A model generated the notes under the pieces. That model did not search any database and was not told the DNA's origin. It was given only the letters and a program-made list of their open reading frames with translations. DNA of 64,000 bases from the NCBI RefSeq assembly GCF_024112395.2, contig NZ_CP078013.2, positions 2,542,001-2,606,000 of the forward strand, given 5' to 3'. The stretch's first letter is position 1, and every line of letters starts with the position of its first letter. Positions 42,152-50,630 of this stretch are shown here, in pieces. The translations under genes were made by a program, and so were the position numbers. This stretch comes from Pseudomonas pergaminensis. Its GTDB lineage: Bacteria; Pseudomonadota; Gammaproteobacteria; Pseudomonadales; Pseudomonadaceae.

Positions 42152-42598
42152 ATGTTGACCAGGCCGCAACGCAAGCACGGGCCCAAGGCCGAGATGAACG
42201 TGGTGCCCTACATCGACGTGATGCTGGTGCTGCTGGTGATCTTCATGGTCACCGCGCCGATGCTGACCCAAGGCGTAAAAATCGAGCTGCCCAAAGTCGC
42301 CGCCGAGGCACTGGCCACCGACACGCGCCAGCAAATCCTCACACTGTCGGTGAAGGCTGACGGCGGCTACTACTGGAACCTCGGCGGTGAACTCGACACC
42401 CGCAACCAGACTGACAGCGCCGTGACCCTGGATGAAATGGGCGCCAAGGTCATGCAGGTGGTTGCGGCGCGCCGTGACACCCAGGTGTATATCCGCGCTG
42501 ACGACAACGCCGGCTACGGCCGGGTCGTGGCTGCCATGGCGGTGCTGCAAAAGGGTGGCGTGAGCAACCTGGGGTTGGTGACCGAGGCCCCGCAATGA
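42152..42598 (+). CDS. exbD: ExbD/TolR-family subunit
   Basis: This 148-residue protein has one N-terminal membrane helix (about 20-42) containing the conserved proton-path Asp in VVPYIDVMLVLLVIFMV, and a periplasmic domain. The segment KAEMNVVPYIDVMLVLLVIF is TolR-like. The stop overlaps the tonB ATG (ATGA). It works with the upstream ExbB and downstream TonB. Confidence 0.92.
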   Translation: MLTRPQRKHGPKAEMNVVPYIDVMLVLLVIFMVTAPMLTQGVKIELPKVAAEALATDTRQQILTLSVKADGGYYWNLGGELDTRNQTDSAVTLDEMGAKVMQVVAARRDTQVYIRADDNAGYGRVVAAMAVLQKGGVSNLGLVTEAPQ

Positions 42599-43362
42599 CG
42601 GCAATGATCATGCACAGTCCGCTGCTCGCAGTGGGGCCTGGGGAGCCTTCCGGGTTCTGGAGAAACAGCGTGGCGGCCAGCCTCGCGGTGGCGCTGCATG
42701 TAGGCGTGCTGGCGGTGTTGATGCTGGGTGGGTCGACAGATAAGCCGCAGGTGGAAACGCCGAGGGTGATGCATACCCAGTTGGTGATGGTGCCGCCGAC
42801 GCCCGCTCCCGCTCCCGTGCCTGAGCCGGCGGCCGTCGCAGCGCCTGCGCCGGAGCCTGTGGTCGCTCCCGTGCCGGCGAAACCGGTGATCGATCCAAAG
42901 ATCCAGGCACAAAAACTGGAAAAAGCCGCATTGGCGCGCAAGCGGGTCGAGGAAAAGAAGCTGGAGCAGCAACAGGAGCGCCTGGCCACTGAACAGCGCA
43001 ACCGCGAGCTGGAGCAGCAGCGTCTGGCCCAGGAGCGCCTCGCCGCTGAACGTACGCGCCCTGCAGCACCGACCGCCGCGCCGGCCTTCGACAGCCGTCA
43101 GTACCAACCCTTGAGCAAAGAGGCGCCGGACTATCCGGAGCGTGCCCTGGACAAAAACATCGAAGGCGATTGTTCAGTGGAGTACACCGTCAACACCCAA
43201 GGGCGTGTAGAAAATCCCAAGGTGCTGGACGGCTGCCATCCACTGTTCATGCGGCCTTCACTGGCGGCGGCGAATACCTTCCGCTACCAGCCGAGGATCG
43301 TCGATGGAAAACCCGTGCCGGTGCCGGCCGTGCGCAATACGTTCCACTACCGCATCAAATGA
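42595..43362 (+). CDS. tonB: TonB-family energy-transducing protein with TolA-like middle
   Basis: This 255-residue protein has an N-terminal membrane anchor (about 26-46, SVAASLAVALHVGVLAVLML), a Pro/Ala/Val-rich stretch (about 65-105), a charged Glu/Arg/Gln-rich coiled-coil (about 108-160) that looks like TolA, and a C-terminal TonB domain (about 170-255, with YPERALDKNIEGDCSVEYTV and FRYQP). It should span the periplasm and energise the phytate-linked receptor upstream. It is translationally coupled to exbD. Confidence 0.9.
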   Translation: MTAMIMHSPLLAVGPGEPSGFWRNSVAASLAVALHVGVLAVLMLGGSTDKPQVETPRVMHTQLVMVPPTPAPAPVPEPAAVAAPAPEPVVAPVPAKPVIDPKIQAQKLEKAALARKRVEEKKLEQQQERLATEQRNRELEQQRLAQERLAAERTRPAAPTAAPAFDSRQYQPLSKEAPDYPERALDKNIEGDCSVEYTVNTQGRVENPKVLDGCHPLFMRPSLAAANTFRYQPRIVDGKPVPVPAVRNTFHYRIK

Positions 43363-43388
43363 TTTCTCCCAGTCAACACAGGTCCCAT

Positions 43389-43490
43389 GTGGGAGCGGCG
43401 GTGCGACGATTCGACTTGCTCGCGAATACAGAGTGTCAGTCGATACACCTTTGACTGAACCACCGCATTCGCGAGCAAGCCCGCTCCCAC
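43389..43490. repeat. Asymmetric REPIN after tonB
   Basis: The right arm is a normal TTCGCGAGCAAGCCCGCTCC type, but the left arm (from 43389) contains an extra segment GGTGCGACGATTC between GTGGGAGCGGC and the TTGCTCGCGAA end. It lies between the convergent tonB and 2-hydroxyacid dehydrogenase genes. Confidence 0.75.
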
Positions 43491-43503
43491 ATTTTGATTT
43501 GCG

Positions 43504-44448
43504 TTAGACGTAAGCTAAGTTATTCAGCGCTTGACCCGCCACGTAGCGCTCCAGGTTCGCCAAAAACGTATCCGCAATCTCATTCCGGCTATTTGTCGAA
43601 ATCGCCGACGTATGCGGCGATAACCTCACCCTTGGATGGGTATACAGCGGATGCCCGTCCGGCAACGGCTCCGGCTCGGTCACATCCAGCGATGCCAGCC
43701 CTATCCGCCCATTGTCCAGCGCTTCCAGCAGCGCCTCCTGATCCAGCAACCCACCCCGCGCAATATTGATCAGGTGCAGCCCCGGCTTGGCGCTGCCCAG
43801 CACGTCACGGTTGATGAGCTGCCGCGTGGACTCGGTCAGCGGTGCCGCCACCACCAGGTGATCGGCGCGGGCGAACAGGTCGTGGATGTCTTTGGCGGCG
43901 TCCACGCCCGCGCTGAACGGCACCTGGCTTTGGCGCAACGCTACGACCTTGATCCCCAGGGCCAGGGCTTTTTGCGCGAGACGTTCGCCTATCGCACCAA
44001 ACCCCAGGATGCCCAATGTGGTGCCCTTCAGCGGGCGCAACGCGGTGAAATTCCACTGCGAATCCTTTACCCAGATGTCCGGCAAATGCTTGGCGGCGGC
44101 AAAGATCGCGGCCAAGGCAAACTCGGCCAGGTTGTCAGCGGCACTGCCACGGGAGGTGGTCACCGGCGGGCCGTTGAACAGCCATTGCGGGTAGAAATCG
44201 ATGCCCGACGATACCAGGTGCACCCACTGCGCGCCGTAGGGCCAGCCCGGTGGCGGCGTGTCCGGGGCGCTGTAGCCACGTACGTTGATCGGGCGCAGCA
44301 ACAGGATATTCGCCTGGGGCGGCAGGTCGCTGGGCACGCCCGCGGGCACGCCGATCACTTGGGCGGCGGGGTGGCTGGAGGCCAGGCGCTGGCGGAGCAC
44401 GTCGTTGTAATCTTCGTCCAGCTGGCTGGCAATAATCACCTGACTCAT
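43504..44448 (-). CDS. D-2-hydroxyacid dehydrogenase (NAD(P)-dependent)
   Basis: This 314-residue enzyme has the Rossmann motif GILGFGAIGERLA, the substrate Arg in NIARGGLLD, the Glu in DVTEPEPLP and the catalytic His in LSPHTSA, so all three active-site residues are present. It would interconvert a 2-oxo acid and a D-2-hydroxy acid. ATG 44448 overlaps the stop of the upstream flavoenzyme gene (ATGA) and gives MSQVIIASQL. As the last gene of the organosulfur operon it may process the carbon skeleton left after sulfur removal; that is inference. Confidence 0.9.
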   Translation of the reverse strand: MSQVIIASQLDEDYNDVLRQRLASSHPAAQVIGVPAGVPSDLPPQANILLLRPINVRGYSAPDTPPPGWPYGAQWVHLVSSGIDFYPQWLFNGPPVTTSRGSAADNLAEFALAAIFAAAKHLPDIWVKDSQWNFTALRPLKGTTLGILGFGAIGERLAQKALALGIKVVALRQSQVPFSAGVDAAKDIHDLFARADHLVVAAPLTESTRQLINRDVLGSAKPGLHLINIARGGLLDQEALLEALDNGRIGLASLDVTEPEPLPDGHPLYTHPRVRLSPHTSAISTNSRNEIADTFLANLERYVAGQALNNLAYV

Positions 44449-45623
44449 GGGCGTTCCTTCTGGCGTTGGGCGAACACCGTCTTGCCGACGCCTTGCAGCA
44501 CGGCGTCGTTCTGCGGGGTATGCACGCGACTGCACAGCACGTCGCGGTAATGCCGTTGCAATGGGCTGTGGCGCGACAGGCCCGGGTTACCCGAGGCCTC
44601 GATGGCCAGCTCCACGGCGCGGATGGCGTTGTGGGTCACCAGGTACTTGAGTTGCGCAGCATTGGCCGCCGGGGTGTGGCCTTCGGCGGCGGCATCGAGC
44701 AGGCTGCGGTTGGCAAACAGCAGGGTGTCGATATGGCCGACGGTTTCCTGGAAGCGCGGCAGCGTCGACAGCGCTGCGCCGAGGTTGGACGGCTTGCGCT
44801 CTTCCAGCCAGTTCACCAGCCAGTCCCGCGCCGCCTGGGCCACGGCGTCATACACCGAGGACAGCAACACCGACATCCACAGGAAGCCCTCGCTATCCAG
44901 CTCCGGCGACGGCGCGCTCCACGGGCTGACGCTGACGGCGTGGTCGAGTGGCACCAGCACGTTGTCGAGCACCACCTCATGGCTGCAGGTGGCGCGCATG
45001 CCCAGGTGGTCCCAGGTGTCGATGATGGTCACGCCGGGGCTGTCTTTTGGGACCAGCCAGGCACCGACCAACGGGTCGGCGTCATCACTGCGGCCCCACA
45101 CGCTGAACCAGCTCAGGCCGTGGCTGCCGGTGGAGTAGATCTTGCGCCCGCTGATGCGCCAGCCTTCGGCGGTACGCACGGCGATGGTCGCCGGCAGCCC
45201 GCCACGGGCCGGGGTGCCCAGGTCGGGCTCCACGCGCAGCGCGTTGATCAACCCGCCGTTGCGCACCGCGTCTTCGGCCACTCGCGTGCGCAAGTGCGCC
45301 GGCCAGGTCTTGCTGTCTTGCAGGCGTGTGTGTTGCAGGTATTGCATCACCAGGATCAGTGCGGTGGACGGCTCGCCCTTGGCGATCGCACTGATCGCCT
45401 TGCGCGCCTGGGGCAGGCTGGCACCGCCGCCGCCCAAGGCTTTGGGCACGGTGAGGGCGACCAGGCCGTGTTCGTGCAGCAATTTGAAGTTGGCGTGGGG
45501 GAAGGCGCCGCTCTCGTCATAGACGTGCGCGGTGCTGGCCAGCTCGGCGCTGAGGCGTTCGAGCAGGGCTTCGAAATTGGCGACTTCCACGGAGCGCAAG
45601 GAAGGTTGTGAGGATTGGCTCAT
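44445..45623 (-). CDS. Acyl-CoA-dehydrogenase-fold flavoenzyme (SfnB/DszC-like)
   Basis: This 392-residue protein has the acyl-CoA dehydrogenase fold: an N-terminal helical domain, a middle beta domain with ISGRKIYSTGSHGLSWFSVW, and a C-terminal four-helix domain. It resembles the SfnB/DszC group of FMN-dependent oxidoreductases that act on organosulfur compounds rather than true acyl-CoA dehydrogenases, since the usual catalytic Glu context is not evident. ATG 45623 was chosen (MSQSSQPSLR); the frame continues 10 codons upstream. A hairpin (45662-45690) separates it from the peroxiredoxin gene. Confidence 0.85.
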   Translation of the reverse strand: MSQSSQPSLRSVEVANFEALLERLSAELASTAHVYDESGAFPHANFKLLHEHGLVALTVPKALGGGGASLPQARKAISAIAKGEPSTALILVMQYLQHTRLQDSKTWPAHLRTRVAEDAVRNGGLINALRVEPDLGTPARGGLPATIAVRTAEGWRISGRKIYSTGSHGLSWFSVWGRSDDADPLVGAWLVPKDSPGVTIIDTWDHLGMRATCSHEVVLDNVLVPLDHAVSVSPWSAPSPELDSEGFLWMSVLLSSVYDAVAQAARDWLVNWLEERKPSNLGAALSTLPRFQETVGHIDTLLFANRSLLDAAAEGHTPAANAAQLKYLVTHNAIRAVELAIEASGNPGLSRHSPLQRHYRDVLCSRVHTPQNDAVLQGVGKTVFAQRQKERP

Positions 45624-45661
45624 GGTTGTTTCACTCGGTCGATAGGTAGACACCCGCCCTC

Positions 45662-45690
45662 TGTAGGAGCCGGCAAGCCGGCTCCTACAG
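45662..45690. repeat. Single perfect REP-like hairpin inside the sulfur operon
   Basis: TGTAGGAGCCGGC, a two-base loop AA, then GCCGGCTCCTACA. It is a perfect 13-bp stem in the 78-base gap between two genes of the same direction. No T-run follows on the minus strand, so it may attenuate rather than stop transcription. Confidence 0.8.
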
Positions 45691-45701
45691 GGGATAGGCG
45701 T

Positions 45702-46385
45702 TTAGATGGCCAGTCTTACGGGCTGTTGGCCCAGCAGTTGCTCCACCACCTGCAACACCGGCTCCGCTTCGGTGCGCACCAACCAATCCGGGCTCACTTG
45801 CACAAACGCCACCGTGCCGTCCCTGGCAATCACCACCACCGTCGGTTGCGGCAATTCCCAGGTGCCGGTGCCGGTGGTTTCACCGATGTGATTGCCCTTG
45901 GCCAACGCGGCATTGCGCGACGCTTCGTCGAAGCTGTAGAGAATGCCCAGGCGGCGCCCGAGGTTGTTATCGGGGTCACTGGCCACCAGCAGTTGCAGGG
46001 TGTGGCGGGTCTTGATCTCCACCAGGCGTTCAGGCACTTGCGGGCTTACCGCCACCAGAGGCACCCCGAGTTCGCGCAGGCGTGGGTAGAGTTGGCGTTC
46101 GTAATAGGGCAGGGCGATGTTGCACGCCGGGCAGCCGGCAAACCGGAAGAAAATCAGCACCGCCGGACCGTCCGCCAGCAGCAGCTCGCGATTGAGTTCA
46201 CCGCCTTCCACATTCAGCAGGGTGAACGGGTCGAGTTCATCGCCGACCTGCACGTAGTCATCTGGCCGCGCTTGAGCCACCAGACGCTGGCGTTGGTCGA
46301 TATTGACCTGCAGCGCTGCCGGCGCCCAGGTGGCGACACGCTCGGCGTGCAGTTCGGCCAACTGCCGGTTGAGGGATTCACTCAT
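45702..46385 (-). CDS. Peroxiredoxin/thioredoxin-fold protein with CPAC motif
   Basis: This 227-residue AhpC/TSA-like protein has a redox CxxC (FFRFAGCPACNIALPYYER, about residues 84-87). The N-terminal 50 or so residues are helical and precede the fold. No signal peptide is seen. Its start overlaps the stop of the FMN monooxygenase gene (ATGA). It may protect against peroxide made by uncoupled flavin monooxygenases or reduce sulfur intermediates; neither role can be shown from sequence. Confidence 0.88.
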   Translation of the reverse strand: MSESLNRQLAELHAERVATWAPAALQVNIDQRQRLVAQARPDDYVQVGDELDPFTLLNVEGGELNRELLLADGPAVLIFFRFAGCPACNIALPYYERQLYPRLRELGVPLVAVSPQVPERLVEIKTRHTLQLLVASDPDNNLGRRLGILYSFDEASRNAALAKGNHIGETTGTGTWELPQPTVVVIARDGTVAFVQVSPDWLVRTEAEPVLQVVEQLLGQQPVRLAI

Positions 46386-47746
46386 GCCAGCGCCTCCTGT
46401 TTTTCTTCAACCTGGGCGGCGACACTGTAGCGGTTGGCCGGAACGTCCAGGCCGAGGTTGTCGCGCAGGGTATGGCCGCTGTATTCAGTGCGGAACAAGC
46501 CGCGCTGTTGCAGCACCGGCACCACCAGTTCGGTGAAGTACTGCAAGCCATCCGGCAGCACCGAGTTGATGATGAAACCATCGCTGGCGCCGGTCTCGAA
46601 CCAGGTCTGGATCGCGTCGGCGACTTGCTCCGGGGTGCCGACGAAATCACGTTTTGGCCGCGAGAACCGCAAGGCCACTTCACGCAGGGTCAGGCCTTCG
46701 TCCCTGGCCAGCTGCTTGATGCGGTCGGAGCCGCCTTTCTGGCTATTGGAACCGAGGTCACCCAGCTCCGGGAAAGGCTCGTCCAGTGGGTATTGGCTGA
46801 AGTCGTGATCGTTGAACGGACGGCCGAGGGCGACGATGGCATCTTCCACGGTGACCAGCTCTACGGCCTGCTGATAGCGGCTTTCCACTTCGGCCTGGTC
46901 GCGGCCGACAATCGGGCGAATGCCCGGCAGGATCGACAGGCTGTGCGGGTCACGGCCAAAGCCTTTGGCGCGGCGTTTCAGGTCCTGGGAATAGGCCAGG
47001 CCTTCTTCGAGGCTGTCCACGTGCACAAAGATCGCATCGGAGTTCTGCGCGGCAAAGTTGCGCCCGTCCTCCGAGGTGCCGGCCTGGAAAATCACCGGTT
47101 GGCCCTGGCGCGAACGCGCGATGTTCAGCGGGCCTTTCACCGAGAAGAAATCGCCCTTGTGGTTGAGTGCATGCAGCTTGCCCGGGGCGAAAAACTCGCC
47201 TGACTGTTTGTCGTAGGTAAAGGCATCGTCTTCCCACGAATCCCACAGGCCCTGGACGGTGCTCACGTGTTCCTTGGCGATGCGATAACGCACGGCGTGG
47301 GGCGGGTGCTCGGCCTTGCTGAAGTTGTCGGCGGTGCCGCTCAGCCACGAGGTGACGACGTTCCAACCGGCACGGCCACCGCTGATATGGTCCAGGGATG
47401 CGAATTGGCGCGCCACTTGGTAGGGCTCGGTGTAGCTGACGGTCACGGTGGCGACCAAACCAATATTCGTGGTGATCGCCGCGAGTGCGGACAGGATGGT
47501 CAGTGGCTCGAATCGGTTGAGGTAGTGCGGGCTGGACTTGGCATGAATGTGCAGGCTGTCGGCGATGAACACGAAGTCGAACTTAGCGGCTTCGGCCAAT
47601 TCAGTCTGCTGCTTGTAGAACCCGAAGCTGGTGCTGGCATTCGGTTGGGCGTTCGGGTGGCGCCATTCGCCCCAGCCGTGGCCGACGCCGTGGACCATGG
47701 CGCCCAGTTTCAAATGGCGGGGTTTTGCTTGCTGTGGCTTGCTCAT
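46382..47746 (-). CDS. FMN-dependent monooxygenase, NtaA/SnaA/DszA family
   Basis: This 454-residue luciferase-like flavoenzyme uses FMNH2 from a separate reductase. Family segments include FVFIADSLH, SYTEPYQVARQFASLDHIS, GRAGWNVVTSW and PVIFQAGTSEDGRNFAAQ. Members oxidise nitrilotriacetate, pristinamycin precursors or dibenzothiophene sulfone; the company of a sulfonate-type binding protein points to an organosulfur substrate. ATG 47746 has AGGAGCAG upstream; an earlier in-frame start 15 codons upstream has no such site. No flavin reductase gene is visible in the window. Confidence 0.9.
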   Translation of the reverse strand: MSKPQQAKPRHLKLGAMVHGVGHGWGEWRHPNAQPNASTSFGFYKQQTELAEAAKFDFVFIADSLHIHAKSSPHYLNRFEPLTILSALAAITTNIGLVATVTVSYTEPYQVARQFASLDHISGGRAGWNVVTSWLSGTADNFSKAEHPPHAVRYRIAKEHVSTVQGLWDSWEDDAFTYDKQSGEFFAPGKLHALNHKGDFFSVKGPLNIARSRQGQPVIFQAGTSEDGRNFAAQNSDAIFVHVDSLEEGLAYSQDLKRRAKGFGRDPHSLSILPGIRPIVGRDQAEVESRYQQAVELVTVEDAIVALGRPFNDHDFSQYPLDEPFPELGDLGSNSQKGGSDRIKQLARDEGLTLREVALRFSRPKRDFVGTPEQVADAIQTWFETGASDGFIINSVLPDGLQYFTELVVPVLQQRGLFRTEYSGHTLRDNLGLDVPANRYSVAAQVEEKQEALA

Positions 47747-47759
47747 GTTCTGCTCCTGG

Positions 47760-48737
47760 TTAGCGCGAGGCTTGCTGGGAAAGTTGGACACGCTTGGCGT
47801 TGAAGCTCTTGTCGAAGCCCTGTGACACGTCGATGTGCCGGGTCAGCAGGCCTTCCTTTTGGTAGGTGTCGGCGGTTACTTGCAGGCCGCTGATCACCGA
47901 GTCGTCGATGGCGACCGGGGTCAAGTGGGTGTCCTTGGCCACTTCCTCGTGCACTTGCAGCGGCAGGCCGGTGATCTTGGCCTGGGCGGCTGCGTATTCG
48001 TTGGGGTGTGTGTTGGCCCAGGCGTAGGCGCGGTCGACGCGGGCGACAAAGTCGTCCAGTTGCGGGCGCTTGTCGGCAATGGCCTGGCGGGTGGCGGCGA
48101 GGTAGAGGTGGTTGCTCAGCAGCGTGTTGCCGCTGATCAGCACGCGGGCCTGGCTTTGTGAGGTGACCACCGTGGTGTACGGGTCCCAGGTGGCCCAGGC
48201 GTCGACGGTGCCGTTATCCAGCACCAGGCGCGACTCGCTTGGCAGCAGGAAAATGAACTGCACGTCCTTGGTGGTCAGGCCGGCCGTGGCCAGGGCCTTG
48301 ATCGCCAGGTAATGGCCGATGGAGCCGCGGCCGGTGACGATTTTCTTGCCCTTGAGGTCGGCGACGGTCTTGATCGGCGAGTCTTTGGGCACCAGCAGCG
48401 CGGTGGTGTTGCGCCCCTCGGCGTGAATGATGCTGACCACCTTGAGCGATGCGCCGGCACCGAGGGCAAACACGTAGGGCGCATCCCCCAGGGCACCGAT
48501 GTCCACGGCGCCGGCATTCAGCGCTTCACCCAAGGGCGAGGCGGAGGGGAATTCCGACCACTGGATTTCGTAGGGCACGTTTTTGGTTTCGCCGGAGACT
48601 TCCAGCAGCGCCTTGATTGTAGATTTCTGGTTGGCCACCCGCAGCGGTTGCAAGTCGGCGGCGTGGGCCCCGCCAGTCAGGCCAAGGGCGAGAGCGGTGC
48701 CCAGGAGCAGGCGTTTGAAAGGGGTGGTAAAGACCAT
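47760..48737 (-). CDS. Sulfonate/nitrate-type ABC transporter substrate-binding protein
   Basis: This 325-residue periplasmic protein has a signal peptide (about 1-26, ending GGAHA). It belongs to the SsuA/TauA family, with segments GAVDIGALGDAPYVFALGAG, KGKKIVTGRGS and VDAWATWDPYT. It would bind an aliphatic sulfonate or a related anion. No permease or ATPase gene lies in the window, so it must use components encoded elsewhere. It is the first gene of the minus-strand operon that ends with the 2-hydroxyacid dehydrogenase. Its ribosome site GGAG lies in a predicted stem (48748-48755 with 48783-48790). Confidence 0.92.
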   Translation of the reverse strand: MVFTTPFKRLLLGTALALGLTGGAHAADLQPLRVANQKSTIKALLEVSGETKNVPYEIQWSEFPSASPLGEALNAGAVDIGALGDAPYVFALGAGASLKVVSIIHAEGRNTTALLVPKDSPIKTVADLKGKKIVTGRGSIGHYLAIKALATAGLTTKDVQFIFLLPSESRLVLDNGTVDAWATWDPYTTVVTSQSQARVLISGNTLLSNHLYLAATRQAIADKRPQLDDFVARVDRAYAWANTHPNEYAAAQAKITGLPLQVHEEVAKDTHLTPVAIDDSVISGLQVTADTYQKEGLLTRHIDVSQGFDKSFNAKRVQLSQQASR

Positions 48738-48747
48738 GGGATGCAGG

Positions 48748-48874
48748 CTCCAGGCAGATCAAAATGGGGTTCGGTTACCTCCGCCTGGAGAAGGGGTCGG
48801 TGAGTGGGTTAACGTTATGCCCATAAAAACTCGCTGTGAAGTTCTTTTTGGTTATATGTTAATTATTAAAATAT
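48748..48874 (-). promoter_or_regulatory. Candidate sulfur-responsive promoter and leader of the binding-protein operon
   Basis: Upstream of the operon lie an AT-rich block (TAATTATTAAAATAT on the plus strand, 48860-48874) and a leader block (48773-48801) reading ACCGACCCCTTC, then GGCGGAGGTAACC on the coding strand. Both blocks recur at matching distances before the SsuD-like gene at 55438. In the leader RNA, CUCCAGGC can pair with GCCUGGAG that contains the ribosome site. The rest of the 309-base gap up to 49046 shows no gene. Confidence 0.6.
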
Positions 48875-49010
48875 TTGATGATCTATGAATTGATTATTCT
48901 GTAATTGCATTTGAATGGGGCGCCGCCGCCCAAGGCAAAGAGGCCATCCATGCGCCAATGCTCACTGCGAACAGGCTCAGGGCGGCTGTGCAGATCCCTT
49001 GTCGGAGTGG

Positions 49011-49035
49011 GCCTGCACCCGGCGCGGGCGCAGGC
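49011..49035 (-). terminator. Candidate hairpin after the rhodanese gene
   Basis: GCCTGC and GCAGGC flank a further CCCG/CGGG pairing, giving a strong GC stem 12 bases beyond the rhodanese stop. There is no T-run, so intrinsic termination is uncertain. Confidence 0.35.
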
Positions 49036-49046
49036 AGGTGGGTGAG

Positions 49047-50630
49047 TCAGATCACATAGAAACCGTGGGTGCCGTCGCGGGCCAATTGGTCGACCAGGCC
49101 GAATTCCCAATCCAGATAGGCCTGCATGGCTTCCTTGGGATTGTCGGTGCCTTCGTACGGGCGACGGTAGCGGTCGATGCGCGGCGAAGCCAGGTGGGTT
49201 TCACCTTCTTCCAACGGTAACTGCGCGTTGATCCAGCCGGCAGTGCCGTCCTGCAGCAGAAACACTTGCTTGCCGGTGATGGCTTCGACTTCGGCCACCG
49301 CCAGGCGCGCCAGTTGGCTGCTGCCGCAGGTCAGCACGTAGCGCTGGGCGGCGGGCACCTTGGCCAGGGCTTGGGGCAGTTGCGCACGCAGCGCCCACCA
49401 GGCACCGGGGATATGGCGCTTCACGTAATTGGCGCTGGCAGTGAAGTCCAGCACCACGGTATCGCCATGGGCCTGCCATTCGGCGAGGGTATGGGGGCTG
49501 ATCAGTTCGGCCTGGGGCGGTGTCGGCACCGGCGCGACCCAGGCACCTTGCTCGGTAAAGTGCGCCGGTTGCAGGTCATCCAGCACATGCACTTCCCAGC
49601 CTAGTTGAGCCAGCCAGGAGGCGGACATGTTCGCGCGCACGCCGTCGTCGTCCGCCAACACCAGCCGTGCCCCGCGCACGCTGGCGACATGGTCGGTTTC
49701 CTGCACCAGTTGCCCGCCCGGTGTGGAGCGCGCGCCGGGCAGGTGGCCGGCTTCGAATTCTTCCGGAGTGCGCACATCGAACAGGTAGGTGGTGCGGGTT
49801 TTTTCCTGCTGCCAGGCCTGCAGGTCGGCCAGGGTGGCACGGCCCACGCGAGCCTTGTCGGCGACGCGACGCGCATCCACGGCGGCGACCTGGCGGTGTT
49901 CTTCCGAGGTCGGTGCAAAGCGCCGCGCTTGGCCATGGGCAAGTTTCTGCCCGGCCAGGGTCCAGCCGATGGTGCCGTTGCGCAGGGCCGAGACCGGGTT
50001 GGCCACGCCGGCATTGATCAGCGACTGGGTGCCGATAATGCTGCGGGTGCGCCCGGCGCAGTTGACGATGATGCGGGTGGCCGGGTCCGGCGCCAGTTCG
50101 CGGGCGCGCAACACCAGTTCGGCCCCCGGCACGCTGATGCCGGTGGGAATGCTCATGGTCTGGTATTCGTCGAAACGCCGCGCATCGAGCACCACTACAT
50201 CGGCCTGGCTGTCGAGCAGGGCCTGGACTTCTTCGGCGGCCAGGGATGGCGTGTGCCGCTCGCTTTCCACCAGTTCGCCAAACGCCTTGCTCGGTACGTT
50301 GACGTCGATGAACAACTCGCCACCGGCCTTGCGCCATCCTTCAAGGCCACCTTCGAGCAGGCTGACCTCGGTGTAGCCCAGCGCAGCCAAGCGCTCGGCC
50401 GCACGGGCCGCCAAGCCTTCGCCGTTGTCGTAGACGGTGACTTGGGTATCGCGCCGTGGAATGCGCGAATACACCTCCAGTTCCAGCTTGGACAACGGGA
50501 TATTCGCGGCAAACAGCGGGTGGGACTCGGCGAAGGGCGCCTCTTCACGCACGTCGACCAGGGCGACTTCTGCATGGTCCAACAAGGCCTGGCGAATCTG
50601 GGCGAAGCTGCGGGTGGATACGGTGGTCAT
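49047..50630 (-). CDS. Four-domain rhodanese-like sulfurtransferase
   Basis: This 527-residue protein is made of four rhodanese domains of about 120-130 residues. The active-site loops alternate: domain 1 reads VYDNGEG (Asp, no Cys), domain 2 VNCAGRTRS (Cys), domain 3 ADDDGVR (no Cys) and domain 4 LTCGSSQ (Cys). So domains 2 and 4 are likely catalytic and 1 and 3 structural. Such enzymes move sulfane sulfur, for example from persulfides or thiosulfate. The start overlaps the stop of the thiol dioxygenase gene (ATGA), so it probably handles sulfur from the same substrate. Confidence 0.9.
   Translation of the reverse strand: MTTVSTRSFAQIRQALLDHAEVALVDVREEAPFAESHPLFAANIPLSKLELEVYSRIPRRDTQVTVYDNGEGLAARAAERLAALGYTEVSLLEGGLEGWRKAGGELFIDVNVPSKAFGELVESERHTPSLAAEEVQALLDSQADVVVLDARRFDEYQTMSIPTGISVPGAELVLRARELAPDPATRIIVNCAGRTRSIIGTQSLINAGVANPVSALRNGTIGWTLAGQKLAHGQARRFAPTSEEHRQVAAVDARRVADKARVGRATLADLQAWQQEKTRTTYLFDVRTPEEFEAGHLPGARSTPGGQLVQETDHVASVRGARLVLADDDGVRANMSASWLAQLGWEVHVLDDLQPAHFTEQGAWVAPVPTPPQAELISPHTLAEWQAHGDTVVLDFTASANYVKRHIPGAWWALRAQLPQALAKVPAAQRYVLTCGSSQLARLAVAEVEAITGKQVFLLQDGTAGWINAQLPLEEGETHLASPRIDRYRRPYEGTDNPKEAMQAYLDWEFGLVDQLARDGTHGFYVI

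Noticed and set aside
44445..45623. True fatty-acid acyl-CoA dehydrogenase
   Set aside because: The neighbours are organosulfur genes and the sequence is closer to the SfnB/DszC flavoenzyme group; no other fatty-acid oxidation gene is present.
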